Source: an uncultured archaeon
GTDB lineage: Archaea > Nanobdellota > Nanobdellia > Woesearchaeales > CAIVOO01
Length of the DNA: 64,000 bases
NCBI GenBank assembly: GCA_903904885.1
Contig: CAIVED010000024.1
Location: 1-64,000 of the forward strand
Reading direction: 5' to 3'
Below, piece by piece: positions 1-8,785 of this stretch; position 1 is the stretch's first letter; every line of letters starts with the position of its first letter. Under the pieces are notes generated by a model, which had not been told where the DNA came from, ran no database searches, and saw only the letters and a program-made list of their open reading frames with translations. The position numbers and the translations under genes were made by a program.

Positions 1-60
1 AGCATTTTTAATATTTGTTATTTGGTTTGTAAATAAAAAACTAAAATAGGACCATAAAAA

Positions 61-516
61 ATGAACAAGAAAATATTATTCATACCATTTATTTTATCAA
101 TCTTAGTTATTACTGGATGTAAATTTTGTCCTAGTTCTTGCGATGATGGGATAAAATGCACTAACGATTTTTGTAATGTCAGCACAAATTATCAATGTTC
201 CCATAATAACATAACTCCTTGCGAAGGAAACAACAAATGCGAAAAAGGAGAGTATGGAACAAAAGATTGTCCAAATTGCACAGATACTAATAATCTTACA
301 AAAGATTATATAAATTATCAAACAATGGAATGTGTTCACGATTGTAACGATTATTTTGATGCTTGTCCATTTACCAAATTAAAAACTCAAGGATATGGTG
401 ATTGTATTGATTGTGGTTGTATTGATTGTATAAGTGATTCTGATAATCCTATATGCACCATTGATAGATATAATGCAGAAGTTGATGCAAGAAATGAATG
501 TAATGGGTTTACATAA
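61..516 (+). CDS. Small cysteine-rich putative lipoprotein
   Basis: 151 aa. The N-terminus has Lys residues, a hydrophobic stretch and then LVITGC, which fits a lipobox, so the mature protein probably begins at that Cys and is anchored outside the membrane. The rest is rich in Cys (pattern CDDGIKCTNDFC, then CEGNNKCEKGE and CPNC), resembling disulfide-bonded Cys-rich modules of archaeal surface proteins. The second half repeats DC/CIDC motifs. The start follows a short A-rich leader. The membrane gene at 536 follows after 19 nt, so the two are probably cotranscribed. No enzymatic motif is seen. The lipoprotein call is from the motif only. Confidence 0.6.
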   Translation: MNKKILFIPFILSILVITGCKFCPSSCDDGIKCTNDFCNVSTNYQCSHNNITPCEGNNKCEKGEYGTKDCPNCTDTNNLTKDYINYQTMECVHDCNDYFDACPFTKLKTQGYGDCIDCGCIDCISDSDNPICTIDRYNAEVDARNECNGFT

Positions 517-535
517 AAAAGGGAACTAAAGGAAA

Positions 536-775
536 ATGATAATCAGCGAAGAAATATTTTGGATAATATTCACAGGATTCTTCTCAGCAATCTGTTCAGC
601 ATTTATCACCTACCTTTTTACCTGCTATACGCGTAAAGAAATTAAAATTGGCAATATTTTAAAATTCTTATTGTTATCTTTAGTGGTTGTGTTTGCTACA
701 TTCTTTATAGCAACATTAATATTTATCTGTATTTCATTAATTCTCCAACTGGGATTTGGCGTAGCCATAGAGTAA
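536..775 (+). CDS. Small two-helix membrane protein, unknown
   Basis: 79 aa with two long hydrophobic segments (about residues 7-30 and 44-75) separated by a short basic loop (TRKEIKIG). A purine-rich ribosome binding stretch (ctaaaggaaa) precedes the ATG. It sits 19 nt after the Cys-rich lipoprotein gene, suggesting one transcript. No family is recognised; it could be a membrane partner of that lipoprotein. Confidence 0.5.
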   Translation: MIISEEIFWIIFTGFFSAICSAFITYLFTCYTRKEIKIGNILKFLLLSLVVVFATFFIATLIFICISLILQLGFGVAIE

Positions 776-900
776 ATTTTAACTCACTTTTAAATAATTA
801 AACCCACTACGCAGGGAACGGAGTTTTTCCACTCTCCGGAAGCGGGGTTTCTTTGATCTTAGAAGAAACTGAATAAAAAGGAGGACAAAAAATAGTTTGA
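776..900. other. Intergenic stretch with TATA-like box and GC-rich inverted segments
   Basis: Contains a TATA-like ttttaaataatt near 788-800, then a GC-rich patch in which CGGAG and CTCCG can pair, and an aaggaggac sequence followed directly by a very short open frame. It may encode a small RNA or just a 3' region. No protein gene is supported here. Confidence 0.25.
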
Positions 901-1440
901 CTATCTCTTCTTCTCATCCTTGTACACGCTCTTAAAAAACGGGCACATCACACAAAAATGGTCTGTTGGGCATAAATATGATTTGTCATTAACTATTTTG
1001 AATTTAAATTCTTTCCAGCTAGACAACTCGTCCCAATTAAGCAAACAACTATTAATGTCAAAATCAAAATGCCCGCAATATATTCTTTTTAAACCACCAC
1101 ATACATAAAAGATAGTTGAAACCTGTTGAGAACTAAGAATACTATCAGATTGCAATTTTTTAAACATATCATAGTTCTGCTCTGCTTCTTCAGGAGTTAT
1201 GCTTAGTTCAATCACTGCTTCAACAGGAGTCTTGCCTTCGCTGAACATCTTGAACATTTTGCTGCTTGTTTCTCCGCTAATGGTTTTCTTTTCGTTCATG
1301 TTGTCCTCATTGCCGGCTTGCTCTAAATTGTTCCGAACAGTGTCCCAGGATACCCCTACTTCTTTGGCGATTTTGCCTGTGGAATACCCTTGTTTTTTGA
1401 GTTCTGCAATCTTTTCCAGCTTTTTTTCTGAGATGGTCAT
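901..1440 (-). CDS. Helix-turn-helix protein with Cys-rich C-terminus
   Basis: 179 aa. Residues about 8-40 (KLEKIAELKKQGYSTGKI, then AKEVGVSWDTVRNNL) form a resolvase/Hin-like helix-turn-helix. The C-terminal third carries several Cys and His residues (CGGLKRIYCGHFDF, CPTDHFCVMCPFF) that could bind zinc or a cluster. A TATA-like sequence (ttttatacc) lies about 25 nt before the ATG on the minus strand, so the mRNA would be almost leaderless. Role unknown; it could be a DNA-binding regulator or belong to an integrated element. No recombinase catalytic domain is present. Confidence 0.6.
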   Translation of the reverse strand: MTISEKKLEKIAELKKQGYSTGKIAKEVGVSWDTVRNNLEQAGNEDNMNEKKTISGETSSKMFKMFSEGKTPVEAVIELSITPEEAEQNYDMFKKLQSDSILSSQQVSTIFYVCGGLKRIYCGHFDFDINSCLLNWDELSSWKEFKFKIVNDKSYLCPTDHFCVMCPFFKSVYKDEKKR

Positions 1441-1645
1441 GAAGTCAGGTTTGATTTAGTGGTATAAAAATCTTGCTATATGGGGAAAACTATCTCGTAC
1501 AACATTTCGGTACGAAAAAAATGTTCAAATTGAGTTCGATTCGAGATATTTTTTGAGAGATTATTGAGAGTTTTCCTGCAAGTCTGATAAGTATATCTGT
1601 GGATATATGAAAATTAAAATTGTAAAATCAAGAAATTCAAAAGGT

Positions 1646-1848
1646 AAGGACTAGGAGGTCATGGAGGGTCGTCGGGAGCCTTAACTAAGTAACCTTCAAG
1701 ATCGTTAATCCTGGCCCGAATTTAGGGGTTCAGAAAGGATTATATAGTCGAGGATATTACCTGTTTCATAGGTTTTCTTCGGAAGTTTGATACGCAGGCT
1801 TATCGGAAAACCGATGCCTTCCCGCCTGACGTATCTGGGTGACCACAA
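1646..1848 (+). ncRNA. Candidate structured RNA between HTH and Fic genes
   Basis: The gene-free stretch 1441-1854 has no convincing ORF. Its last 60 nt form a strong nested hairpin: GATACG (1789-1794) with CGTATC (1830-1835), CAGGC (1795-1799) with GCCTG (1824-1828), and ATCGG (1802-1806) with CCGAT (1811-1815) around an AAAA loop. GGTCA (1657-1661) can pair with TGACC (1840-1844), enclosing the whole region. A TATA-like box (aagtatatctg) lies near 1589-1600. It does not match the SRP RNA helix 8 motif, RNase P conserved regions or 5S rRNA as far as can be judged by eye. Alternatively, the hairpin is a 3' structure of the Fic transcript on the other strand. Confidence 0.35.
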
Positions 1849-1854
1849 TTTGAC

Positions 1855-2778
1855 TTATTTTCTTTTTGTAGTCACCTGTTTTATCATTTTCTTGTATTGT
1901 TTTATTAGGAACTTTGCTGTTGGTTTCAGATTATGACTTCCTGAATATTCATTTAAGGTGTAATAATATTCTGCTCTATCTTCCAGAAGTATGTTTATTG
2001 GGGGATATTTGTTTCTTAGTAATATAAAATTTAACAAAAGCCGTCCAACCCTGCCGTTTCCGTCCTGAAATGGATGTATATGCTCAAATTGGTTGTGAAT
2101 GATTGCTGCGAGGATTAATGGCTTGAATTTTCTCTTGTTTTTCTTGTACCATGAAATCATATCCTCCAAAGCACTTTTTAGCTGGTTTGAGGGAATGCCT
2201 GCGTGTACAATTTCTCCTCTGCCATTTTTTATTACAACTTCAACATTTCTTAATTGCCCTGCAAAGCTTTTTGTTCCATCAAAGCAGAGTTTATGTACGC
2301 TCTTTATCAGTTCAAGAGACAAATCATGCTTTGTTTTTCTTATGAATTCTACTGCTTTTGCAACATTTTCTGATTCATGCTCATCATGGTTTTTTGGGGT
2401 TTTTTGTTTTTCTATTATTTCTTTTACTTCTCCCTGCTGGACTGTTGAGCCTTCTATGGCATTTGTGTTGTAAACAAATTCCTCTGTAAATCTGTGCCAC
2501 TCTTTTTTGTCAAGATGATGTATTTTTATCTCTTTGTCAAATAGGTTAAGAAATTGTAATTGTTTTTTTGTCAGTGAGAAATTGAATATTTCTGTGTTTA
2601 ATTCTTCCAATTCTCCGGATATGGCTTGCTTTGCTTCAAGCTCTGCTTTTTTAAGTTCATCCAAAGAAAGATTTAACCCCAGGTATCTTCTTATTTTTTT
2701 GACAACTCCCTTTTCTCTATAAGAATAAACGAGGTAATACTTTACTCCTTTTCCGTGCCTTCTTTTTTCTATGAACAT
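1855..2778 (-). CDS. Fic family protein (putative AMP-transferase)
   Basis: 307 aa, a typical length for single-domain Fic proteins with an N-terminal helical extension. The Fic motif HPFQDGNGRVGR is complete at about residues 235-246, with the catalytic His and the phosphate-binding GNGR. An intramolecular inhibitory helix TNAIEGS (residues 105-111) matches [S/T]xxxE[G/N], so the enzyme is probably autoinhibited (class II). The N-terminus (KRRHGKGVKYYLVYSYREKG) is the basic beta segment common in archaeal Fic proteins. The expected activity is transfer of AMP from ATP to a protein hydroxyl; the target is unknown. No adjacent antitoxin gene is seen, consistent with self-inhibition. Confidence 0.85.
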   Translation of the reverse strand: MFIEKRRHGKGVKYYLVYSYREKGVVKKIRRYLGLNLSLDELKKAELEAKQAISGELEELNTEIFNFSLTKKQLQFLNLFDKEIKIHHLDKKEWHRFTEEFVYNTNAIEGSTVQQGEVKEIIEKQKTPKNHDEHESENVAKAVEFIRKTKHDLSLELIKSVHKLCFDGTKSFAGQLRNVEVVIKNGRGEIVHAGIPSNQLKSALEDMISWYKKNKRKFKPLILAAIIHNQFEHIHPFQDGNGRVGRLLLNFILLRNKYPPINILLEDRAEYYYTLNEYSGSHNLKPTAKFLIKQYKKMIKQVTTKRK

Positions 2779-2827
2779 ATACTATTAAAGGTGTCCACAT
2801 TTATAAATATTTGTATTTTGTGGTCAC

Positions 2828-4873
2828 CTACAGCCTATACCCCAGTTCCTTCTTTGCGAATATGAATGCCGCAATAAGCGAGACCATGTCCAATGCATTG
2901 TGCTCGAGAACAGGGGAGATGTCTGCATCACAGAAAATATACTGTCGGTATATGACCGGCACCTGCTTTCCCGCTATGTCCTCTCTTTCTGAGCCGCAGA
3001 GAAGGTCTATCTGTCCGAGTTTTGAGTTGCGTAGCCTAAGTTTTTTTCTTGCGCTGATAAAGCACTGTGTATAAACATCTATATTTGGCTCCATTTTGGG
3101 AATTTCCAAAAGATGCGCTGTGCATCTGCTTTTTATCCTTTTCAAATCAAATGACCTTCCGTTGTATGTTACAATAATATGATGGCCGTTGATTTTATCG
3201 TTTAGGTGTTGCAGAAGAGCGGCTTCCTCGAGAGGGTTTCTTGCAAAGGCAATGTCTATCCTGAGGCTGCGGTTATCCCTGTAGGCCAGGCCTGCGGATA
3301 TTATTTGGTCATTCATGCCAAGCCCTGCCGTTTCCAGGTCAAGGAACAGTTTGTCTCTCTGCCACGCCGATGCCATGTTTTTCAGGACATACTCCAGTGT
3401 TTTTGATTCGCCTAAATCAGTTATTGGAATGCGGTAGAGCGAGAAAAGTCCTTTTTCATTGCTTTCTGTCTTCCCTTTATTCCCGAAAACTTTTGGGGTT
3501 TTTATCTTAATCTCGCTTTCACCGCACAGCATTCTGTTTATTTCGCGGATTATGTGCAGGGCATATTCCAGCTGCTTTCTCTGGCAGTCTTTCAGCAGGA
3601 GATGGCTTGAGTATGCCATTTTCTGGTAGAGGTCAGCCAGCTGTTTTGGCGCCAATGGCAGTTTTATCCTGCCCTCGCAGAGTTCCAGGCCTGTTTCAAG
3701 GCTGTCTTCAAAATCCCTGCTGTTGAATGTGCCTATGCCCTCCTCAAGAAGGCTGTCTTCCATGCCCCTGACAATTTTTTCATGGCCGTGGATAACAGCA
3801 ATCCTGGAACTGACTATTCTCCTCTCATTTCCTTTTACCAGATAAAGATTCCTGCCTCCCCCAAGCTGTTTTTTTATCTTTTCAACAGTTGCTTTTCTTT
3901 TTGTTTTTGCAACCTTCACTTCAGCAACAGAATCATTTACTATTATGTCTGGGAGGAAGTATTCCCCGCGGTCGTCCTCAACACAGGACCCGTTCGAGCT
4001 TGTAACTTTTAAAATAGGCAGGGGAAACGTTTCCCTGAACTTTTCGGTCTGTCTTTTTCCCTCAGGATCCAGTTTCATGGTCATCATGAGAAGCATTCTT
4101 GTAAGCTGCTCACCCAATGTGCCTATTTTTTTGACCTTTCTCTGGGTGGAGGTTACAAACTCAGAGGAGTTTATGCCTGTTAAATTTGATATTACCTCTG
4201 TTTTAGTGGTGCCAAGATGGTAGATTTTGTCATTTTTCCGCAGCAGGTCCACGAATCTAAACAGCAGCCTGTGATTTTCTCTCAATCCCCCTGCGGGGGA
4301 GATGTCACCCTCTTCGCGGTATATTTGGAGCAGGTCGCTCTTTATTTTTTCTGTGTTTGTTGATTTTACAGAAACCTTGCGCGATATGAGGTCATAAAGC
4401 GGCGGGGAGCCAGGGAACATTTCATGAAGTTCGGGGTACAGCCCGTTTACTAATTCTCTTACAGAAGGCAGGCTGTTTCTGTTGATTTTTCTTGTGTATG
4501 CATCATGCTCCTTCCTGTGCCATTCCTGTTTCCTCAGCTCGGATATTGCAGGCAGTTTGATATTCTGGCCTCCATACAGCCCTATAACTTTATTCAATGG
4601 GTAGGCTTTCCTGAGAGATTCTTGAAAAGTTTCCTGTGTTGTTGTAACATAGCCTGATTTCCATCCCGCAGCTGCAAGAAGATTTGTTACATTGTGGCCA
4701 AAGCCGTTTTTAACTGCAAGTTTTTCCAGGCGGGTTGATATGCCCCATTTCCCTTCTTTTCTTGTTTTGGTTGTAACGCAGACAGATTTGGTTTTATCTG
4801 CGAAACCCGCTTTAAGCATAAGTTCATCTACTTCTTTTAGGACAATATCCTCAAGCTTTCCCTCTTCACCCAC
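2828..4873 (-). CDS. Two-domain nuclease: PD-(D/E)XK-like plus YprB-like RNase H-fold exonuclease
   Basis: 681 aa from the GTG at 4873, which overlaps the dnaG stop by 8 nt and is preceded by gagggtg; a longer frame to 4900 would need a TTG start. The C-terminus (about 508-670) has the YprB-type DEDD signature: DLET (Exo I), TYNGRSFDLKRI (Exo II) and EHNALDMVSL (Exo III). The middle (about 250-330) contains PD-(x8)-EVK in FLPDIIVNDSVAEVK, preceded by a helix with GEQL, which fits a PD-(D/E)XK nuclease core. The N-terminal 240 residues are helical and unassigned. Coupling to dnaG suggests a role in DNA replication or repair. The individual domain calls are by motif; the combination is unusual. 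Confidence 0.7.
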   Translation of the reverse strand: MGEEGKLEDIVLKEVDELMLKAGFADKTKSVCVTTKTRKEGKWGISTRLEKLAVKNGFGHNVTNLLAAAGWKSGYVTTTQETFQESLRKAYPLNKVIGLYGGQNIKLPAISELRKQEWHRKEHDAYTRKINRNSLPSVRELVNGLYPELHEMFPGSPPLYDLISRKVSVKSTNTEKIKSDLLQIYREEGDISPAGGLRENHRLLFRFVDLLRKNDKIYHLGTTKTEVISNLTGINSSEFVTSTQRKVKKIGTLGEQLTRMLLMMTMKLDPEGKRQTEKFRETFPLPILKVTSSNGSCVEDDRGEYFLPDIIVNDSVAEVKVAKTKRKATVEKIKKQLGGGRNLYLVKGNERRIVSSRIAVIHGHEKIVRGMEDSLLEEGIGTFNSRDFEDSLETGLELCEGRIKLPLAPKQLADLYQKMAYSSHLLLKDCQRKQLEYALHIIREINRMLCGESEIKIKTPKVFGNKGKTESNEKGLFSLYRIPITDLGESKTLEYVLKNMASAWQRDKLFLDLETAGLGMNDQIISAGLAYRDNRSLRIDIAFARNPLEEAALLQHLNDKINGHHIIVTYNGRSFDLKRIKSRCTAHLLEIPKMEPNIDVYTQCFISARKKLRLRNSKLGQIDLLCGSEREDIAGKQVPVIYRQYIFCDADISPVLEHNALDMVSLIAAFIFAKKELGYRL

Positions 4874-6653
4874 TTTCAGCACCCTCTTTGTCAAGCACAA
4901 TCCTCTGTGCAGTAAGCTCTAGCGCCAGCTGGCCATTGCCTGATTTTTCTGCAGATATTATTCTCATCTCCAAATCATGTGCTTGCTTTTCAAAAAAGCT
5001 TTTTCTCAGGGCGCTGATGCAATGGCTGTCATCGCTGCGTCTTCTTGCAATCTGCGCAAAAAGCCTGGCGGAATTTTCAGGGTTCATCTCCACACTCATT
5101 GAAGAGCAGTAGCCCAAAAATGATTTCTCCAAATCATCGCAGGTTACGCCCTGCCATAAAGGAAGGTCGCTTATTGCATCCTCCGGCCGCAGGAGAATAT
5201 TGTCGATATCATTGCTTCCTGTTAAGAATTCAAAAAACAGCTCCCTTTCAATTGCGCTGAACTGATCAGGTCTTAGCCGGCTTCCTGCAGATCTTCTTTG
5301 TGTCGGGTTGCGGGCAAGGTGCGAGAGGACCGCAAGCTCAATGTCTGCCTGGTCGCGGGAACGCTGGGGGGATTTGGACATTCGCCATGACCTGAAGTCT
5401 GCTCTCACAATCCTTTCTTCTATTCCAAATCTGTTGGCTATGCTGTTCAGGTATCTGTCCTTTAGCAGCAATGATTGCGCAGAATAAACTGTAGGATACA
5501 GAAAAGTCCTTATGGTTTCAGTAACCTCATCCGGCTGCCTTGAATTGCCAGCCATATCCAGCTGGAAATCAATGAGAAATCCCGGGTCCGATATTATTTC
5601 GCGGAATCTTTCCCTGTCCGAAATAATAAAAACATCAGGATCATTTCCCTCGGGCAGCTGGGCCACAAGGGCCTGAAGCCCGTGCTCAAGAAGTTTTCTC
5701 CCGCAGGTTACTGTTTTTTCCCTCCCTGCATTATCCGGGTCAAGGCAGATTACGCATCTGCTGGTCAGCCTTGCAATCGCGTCGACATAGCTGTCTGTCA
5801 GCTCAACACCGGCAAAGGCAACAACATTTTTGAACCCTTCCTGGTGCGCGACAATTGCATCAAAATATCCCTCAACAAAAACCGCAAACCTCTGTTTACT
5901 TATTGCTCTTGTGGCCTCGTAAAGCCCGAATAGCGTTTTTTCTTTATTGTAAAATGGGGTGTTTATGGTCAGAAATTTTGGAGCATCTTTCTGGTCAGGA
6001 AACATCCTGCCTGAGAATCCGACAGTCTGGCCCCTCCTGTCCCGGACAGGAATCATTATCCTTTCCCTGAACCGGTCAATCAGCGTTCCCCTACTGCTTT
6101 CCTGGGAAAGCCCGAATGATATCAGCTGCTCCCTTGTTAATCCCTGATTTGAAAGATATCTTGTGAGGGGGTCCCAGTCTCCTGAAAAAGGGGAATATCC
6201 TATTCCCCAGCTTTCTATGGTTTCATCCTTCAGCCCTCTTTTTGGCCCTTTGAGATATTCAATTGCTTCCCCTGTAAGATTCCTCCTGTAGAATTCTGAT
6301 GCGAGTTTGTAGGCATCGTAATAATTCTGCTTTTTTTCTGTTGTCCCTGACCATTCCCTTTCAAAATTTATGCCTGCCCTTGCGGCAAGCCTTTCAGCGG
6401 CCTCTACGAAAGACAGTCCTTCCATCTTCATCACGAAACTGATTGCATTGCCGCTTTCGCCGCAGCCAAAGCACTTGAAATATCCCTGTCCAGGATGAAT
6501 CTTGAAAGAAGGCGTTTTTTCCTTGTGAAATGGGCAAAGGCCCTTGTAATTCTGACCGTCCTTTAAAAGATGGACATAATCCTCAACAACTTCCTGAAGG
6601 CTAACCCTGTCTCTTATCTCACCAATGACCTGTTCTGGAATTCTCCTCCTCAT
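4866..6653 (-). CDS. dnaG: DNA primase, bacterial DnaG type
   Basis: 595 aa. An N-terminal CHC2 zinc finger is complete (C40, H43, C61, C64 in CPFHKEKTPSF and FKCFGCGESG). The catalytic core with RFRERIMIPVRD follows, then a TOPRIM domain with FVEGYFDAI (Glu261) and CLDPDNAGREK (Asp305/Asp307). This order is that of bacterial DnaG, which makes RNA primers for replication. Canonical archaeal DnaG lacks the CHC2 finger. The C-terminal 170 residues are divergent and may be the helicase-interaction domain. It is the first gene of a two-gene minus-strand unit with the nuclease and shares a 55-nt divergent promoter region with the gene at 6709. Transfer from bacteria is an inference. Confidence 0.9.
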   Translation of the reverse strand: MRRRIPEQVIGEIRDRVSLQEVVEDYVHLLKDGQNYKGLCPFHKEKTPSFKIHPGQGYFKCFGCGESGNAISFVMKMEGLSFVEAAERLAARAGINFEREWSGTTEKKQNYYDAYKLASEFYRRNLTGEAIEYLKGPKRGLKDETIESWGIGYSPFSGDWDPLTRYLSNQGLTREQLISFGLSQESSRGTLIDRFRERIMIPVRDRRGQTVGFSGRMFPDQKDAPKFLTINTPFYNKEKTLFGLYEATRAISKQRFAVFVEGYFDAIVAHQEGFKNVVAFAGVELTDSYVDAIARLTSRCVICLDPDNAGREKTVTCGRKLLEHGLQALVAQLPEGNDPDVFIISDRERFREIISDPGFLIDFQLDMAGNSRQPDEVTETIRTFLYPTVYSAQSLLLKDRYLNSIANRFGIEERIVRADFRSWRMSKSPQRSRDQADIELAVLSHLARNPTQRRSAGSRLRPDQFSAIERELFFEFLTGSNDIDNILLRPEDAISDLPLWQGVTCDDLEKSFLGYCSSMSVEMNPENSARLFAQIARRRSDDSHCISALRKSFFEKQAHDLEMRIISAEKSGNGQLALELTAQRIVLDKEGAESG

Positions 6654-6708
6654 CGAACTTTTAAAAAAGAAAGCATTTTAATACCTTTTGCTTTTTTAGA
6701 GTAGTAAA

Positions 6709-7032
6709 ATGATAAGGTGGGAGTTTCTCGAAAGCGTGCGTTTTTGGTATAGTCTAAGGAACACTCCGGAGCATCCAGCGCTTGTGGAAGAGGCAAAGGG
6801 TATAATTGAACAAATCCCCCATGAACGCAGAAGGCCAACCCTGGACAAGGTCCTCGTGCTTGCTGCAGGCGATTTCGAAGACCCGCTCTATAAACTGGCG
6901 TTTGCAGATTTGCCCTATTATCAAGGAATGTCAACAGCGCAGCTTAAGGAATATGCCTGCTATTTAATTCAGACTTTTGATTTTTCGCCTGCAAAAAAGA
7001 AATTGCAACTTCCTAACGGGCAGCCTTCTTAA
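6709..7032 (+). CDS. Hypothetical protein, 107 aa
   Basis: Soluble, mostly helical protein of 107 aa with no membrane segment and no recognised motif. It starts just downstream of a T-rich, TATA-like divergent promoter shared with dnaG. The 3' end overlaps the convergent malic enzyme gene by 20 nt. The composition (EEAKGIIEQIPHERRR, YACYLIQTFDF) suggests a small helical fold. No function proposed. Confidence 0.5.
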   Translation: MIRWEFLESVRFWYSLRNTPEHPALVEEAKGIIEQIPHERRRPTLDKVLVLAAGDFEDPLYKLAFADLPYYQGMSTAQLKEYACYLIQTFDFSPAKKKLQLPNGQPS

Positions 7033-8158
7033 CAGCTTCCGCAACAGCATCGGCAACGCCCTCATCAAAAACAGAGGGAATAATCATCTCAGCAGTTGGT
7101 TTTTTTATCATTCCTGCAAGCGCCTCTGCTGCCGCGAGCTTCATTTTTTCTGTTATCTTCACCCTTAGTTCCAATGCGCCCTTGAAAACCCCGGGGAAAG
7201 CAAGAACATTATTAACCTGGTTTGGAAAATCGCTTCTTCCCGTTGCAATAACCATCGCCCCGCCTGCCTTTGCCTCTTCGGGCATTATCTCGGGAACAGG
7301 ATTTGCCATGGCAAAAACAATTGATTTTGGATTCATTTTTTTAATGTCTTCCTTTTTCAGCAAATTTGGGGAGGAAACCCCGATGAAAACATCCTTGCCT
7401 GAAATAACCTCAACGAGTTTGCCCTTTTCTTTTGCTTTGTTTGTTATTTTCGCAATCTCTTCCTTTGCGAAATTCATTCCCTCTGTTCTTCCGGAGTAAA
7501 TTGCCCCCTTTGTGTCGCACAAGATTATGTTTTTGAAGCCATAGTCAAGAAGCAGCTTTGAAATGGCAATGCCCGCAGCCCCTGCGCCGCTGATTATTAT
7601 TTTAACATTCTTATCCTTTCCAACAACCTTGATTGCATTAATCAGCGCAGCCAAAACAACAATTGCTGTTCCGTGCTGGTCATCATGCATGACTGGCATG
7701 TTCAGTTCCTTTACAATTTTCTCAACAATAAAGCATTCCGGCGCCTTGATGTCCTCAAGATTTATCCCGCCGAAAACAGGCGAGATTTTTTTTATTATTT
7801 CGGCAAGCTTGTAGGGGTCTTTCTCGTCAATGCATATCGGAAATGCGTCAATTCCCCCAAAACGGCGGAACAAAACTGCTTTTCCTTCCATTACAGGAAT
7901 CGCCGCTTCCGGCCCGATGTCTCCCAGGCCAAGAACTGCTGTTCCGTTTGAAACAACCGCAACAAGATTTCCCTTTGCTGTGTAATCATAAACTTTATTT
8001 TTGTCTTTTGCAATCTGCAATGACGGCTCTGCAACACCGGGAGTGTAAGCAAGCGCCAGGTCATCTGCCGTTTCAATGGGCACTTTTGAACGTATGCAAA
8101 TCTTTCCCTTGTGCTTGTTGTGCAGTTCAAGCGACCTTTTCTTTATTTCCTCGCTCAT
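7013..8158 (-). CDS. maeB: NAD(P)-dependent malic enzyme
   Basis: 381 aa, the length of short archaeal/bacterial malic enzymes without the phosphotransacetylase tail. YTPGVAEPS carries the catalytic Tyr (residue 38) and EGKAVLF the catalytic Lys (93). HDDQHGTAIVVLAAL gives metal-binding acids, and GAGAAGIAIS (191-200) is the Rossmann dinucleotide site. It converts malate to pyruvate and CO2 with reduction of NAD(P), linking C4 and C3 metabolism in the cytoplasm. Its ATG overlaps the stop of the upstream AMMECR1 gene (ATGA), so the two are translationally coupled. Confidence 0.93.
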   Translation of the reverse strand: MSEEIKKRSLELHNKHKGKICIRSKVPIETADDLALAYTPGVAEPSLQIAKDKNKVYDYTAKGNLVAVVSNGTAVLGLGDIGPEAAIPVMEGKAVLFRRFGGIDAFPICIDEKDPYKLAEIIKKISPVFGGINLEDIKAPECFIVEKIVKELNMPVMHDDQHGTAIVVLAALINAIKVVGKDKNVKIIISGAGAAGIAISKLLLDYGFKNIILCDTKGAIYSGRTEGMNFAKEEIAKITNKAKEKGKLVEVISGKDVFIGVSSPNLLKKEDIKKMNPKSIVFAMANPVPEIMPEEAKAGGAMVIATGRSDFPNQVNNVLAFPGVFKGALELRVKITEKMKLAAAEALAGMIKKPTAEMIIPSVFDEGVADAVAEAVKKAAR

Positions 8159-8733
8159 ATAACTTCAACCACTTTCCCATTCTTATCCGCAAATATCTGG
8201 CACTGGAAAACATAGATGTCCGGGCTCAAATCTTTCCAGGCGTCCATCGTCATGCCTGCTGATTCGCACAAGTATCTTAATAACTTTTCTGCGTCCCATT
8301 CGTAGGTCATGTCTTTGCTGGGGAGCAGGACTGCGTGGTAAAGCCCTGATTTTATCATCAGGCCATCGGTTCCGACATTAATCTGGCTGAAATATTCTTC
8401 TGGCCTCGAAACCCTCAGTAACTTTGAGCCGGTCAAAACTGCAACTTCAATTTCAATTTCATTAAACTCTTCCCTGGAAACGGGGTCAAATCTTTTGTCA
8501 TTGAATGCAGCATCCCTCGCTGCCTTCAGGACTGCCTGGTACAGCTCGTCTTTTGTTTCAACAGTGCCCATCTGCCCCCTAAGTTTCCCTTTTTTTCTCA
8601 GGGTAACATAGATCCCTGTTTTTTGGCTGAATTCCCTGAACGGCTCAAGAGCCAATGGCTTGTTGAACAGAATTGTATCAATCGCATGCCTTGCCAGCCT
8701 TACCAGCTTCGCCCCCTGCTCAAGTGTGAACAT
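8155..8733 (-). CDS. AMMECR1 domain protein
   Basis: 192 aa covering one AMMECR1 domain. Family motifs visible are LRGQMGT (usual LRGCIGT), AFNDKRFDPV and EFNEIEIEVAVLT, and the LLPSKDMTYEWDAEKLLRYL segment matches the conserved C-terminal part. The Cys commonly found in the LRGCIGT motif is Gln here. The biochemical role of this cytoplasmic family is not established. It is cotranscribed with malic enzyme (4-nt overlap). A TATA-like aatttataaag lies about 25 nt before its ATG. Confidence 0.88.
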   Translation of the reverse strand: MFTLEQGAKLVRLARHAIDTILFNKPLALEPFREFSQKTGIYVTLRKKGKLRGQMGTVETKDELYQAVLKAARDAAFNDKRFDPVSREEFNEIEIEVAVLTGSKLLRVSRPEEYFSQINVGTDGLMIKSGLYHAVLLPSKDMTYEWDAEKLLRYLCESAGMTMDAWKDLSPDIYVFQCQIFADKNGKVVEVI

Positions 8734-8785
8734 ATTCTCTTATTCTCTCTGCTCTTTATAAATTTTTATTAAATAAAATTCCGTT

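Noticed and set aside
1646-1848. Assignment of the structured region as RNase P RNA or SRP RNA
   Set aside because: Key conserved stretches of both (for example the SRP helix 8 GGAAGG...AGCA) are not found in order.
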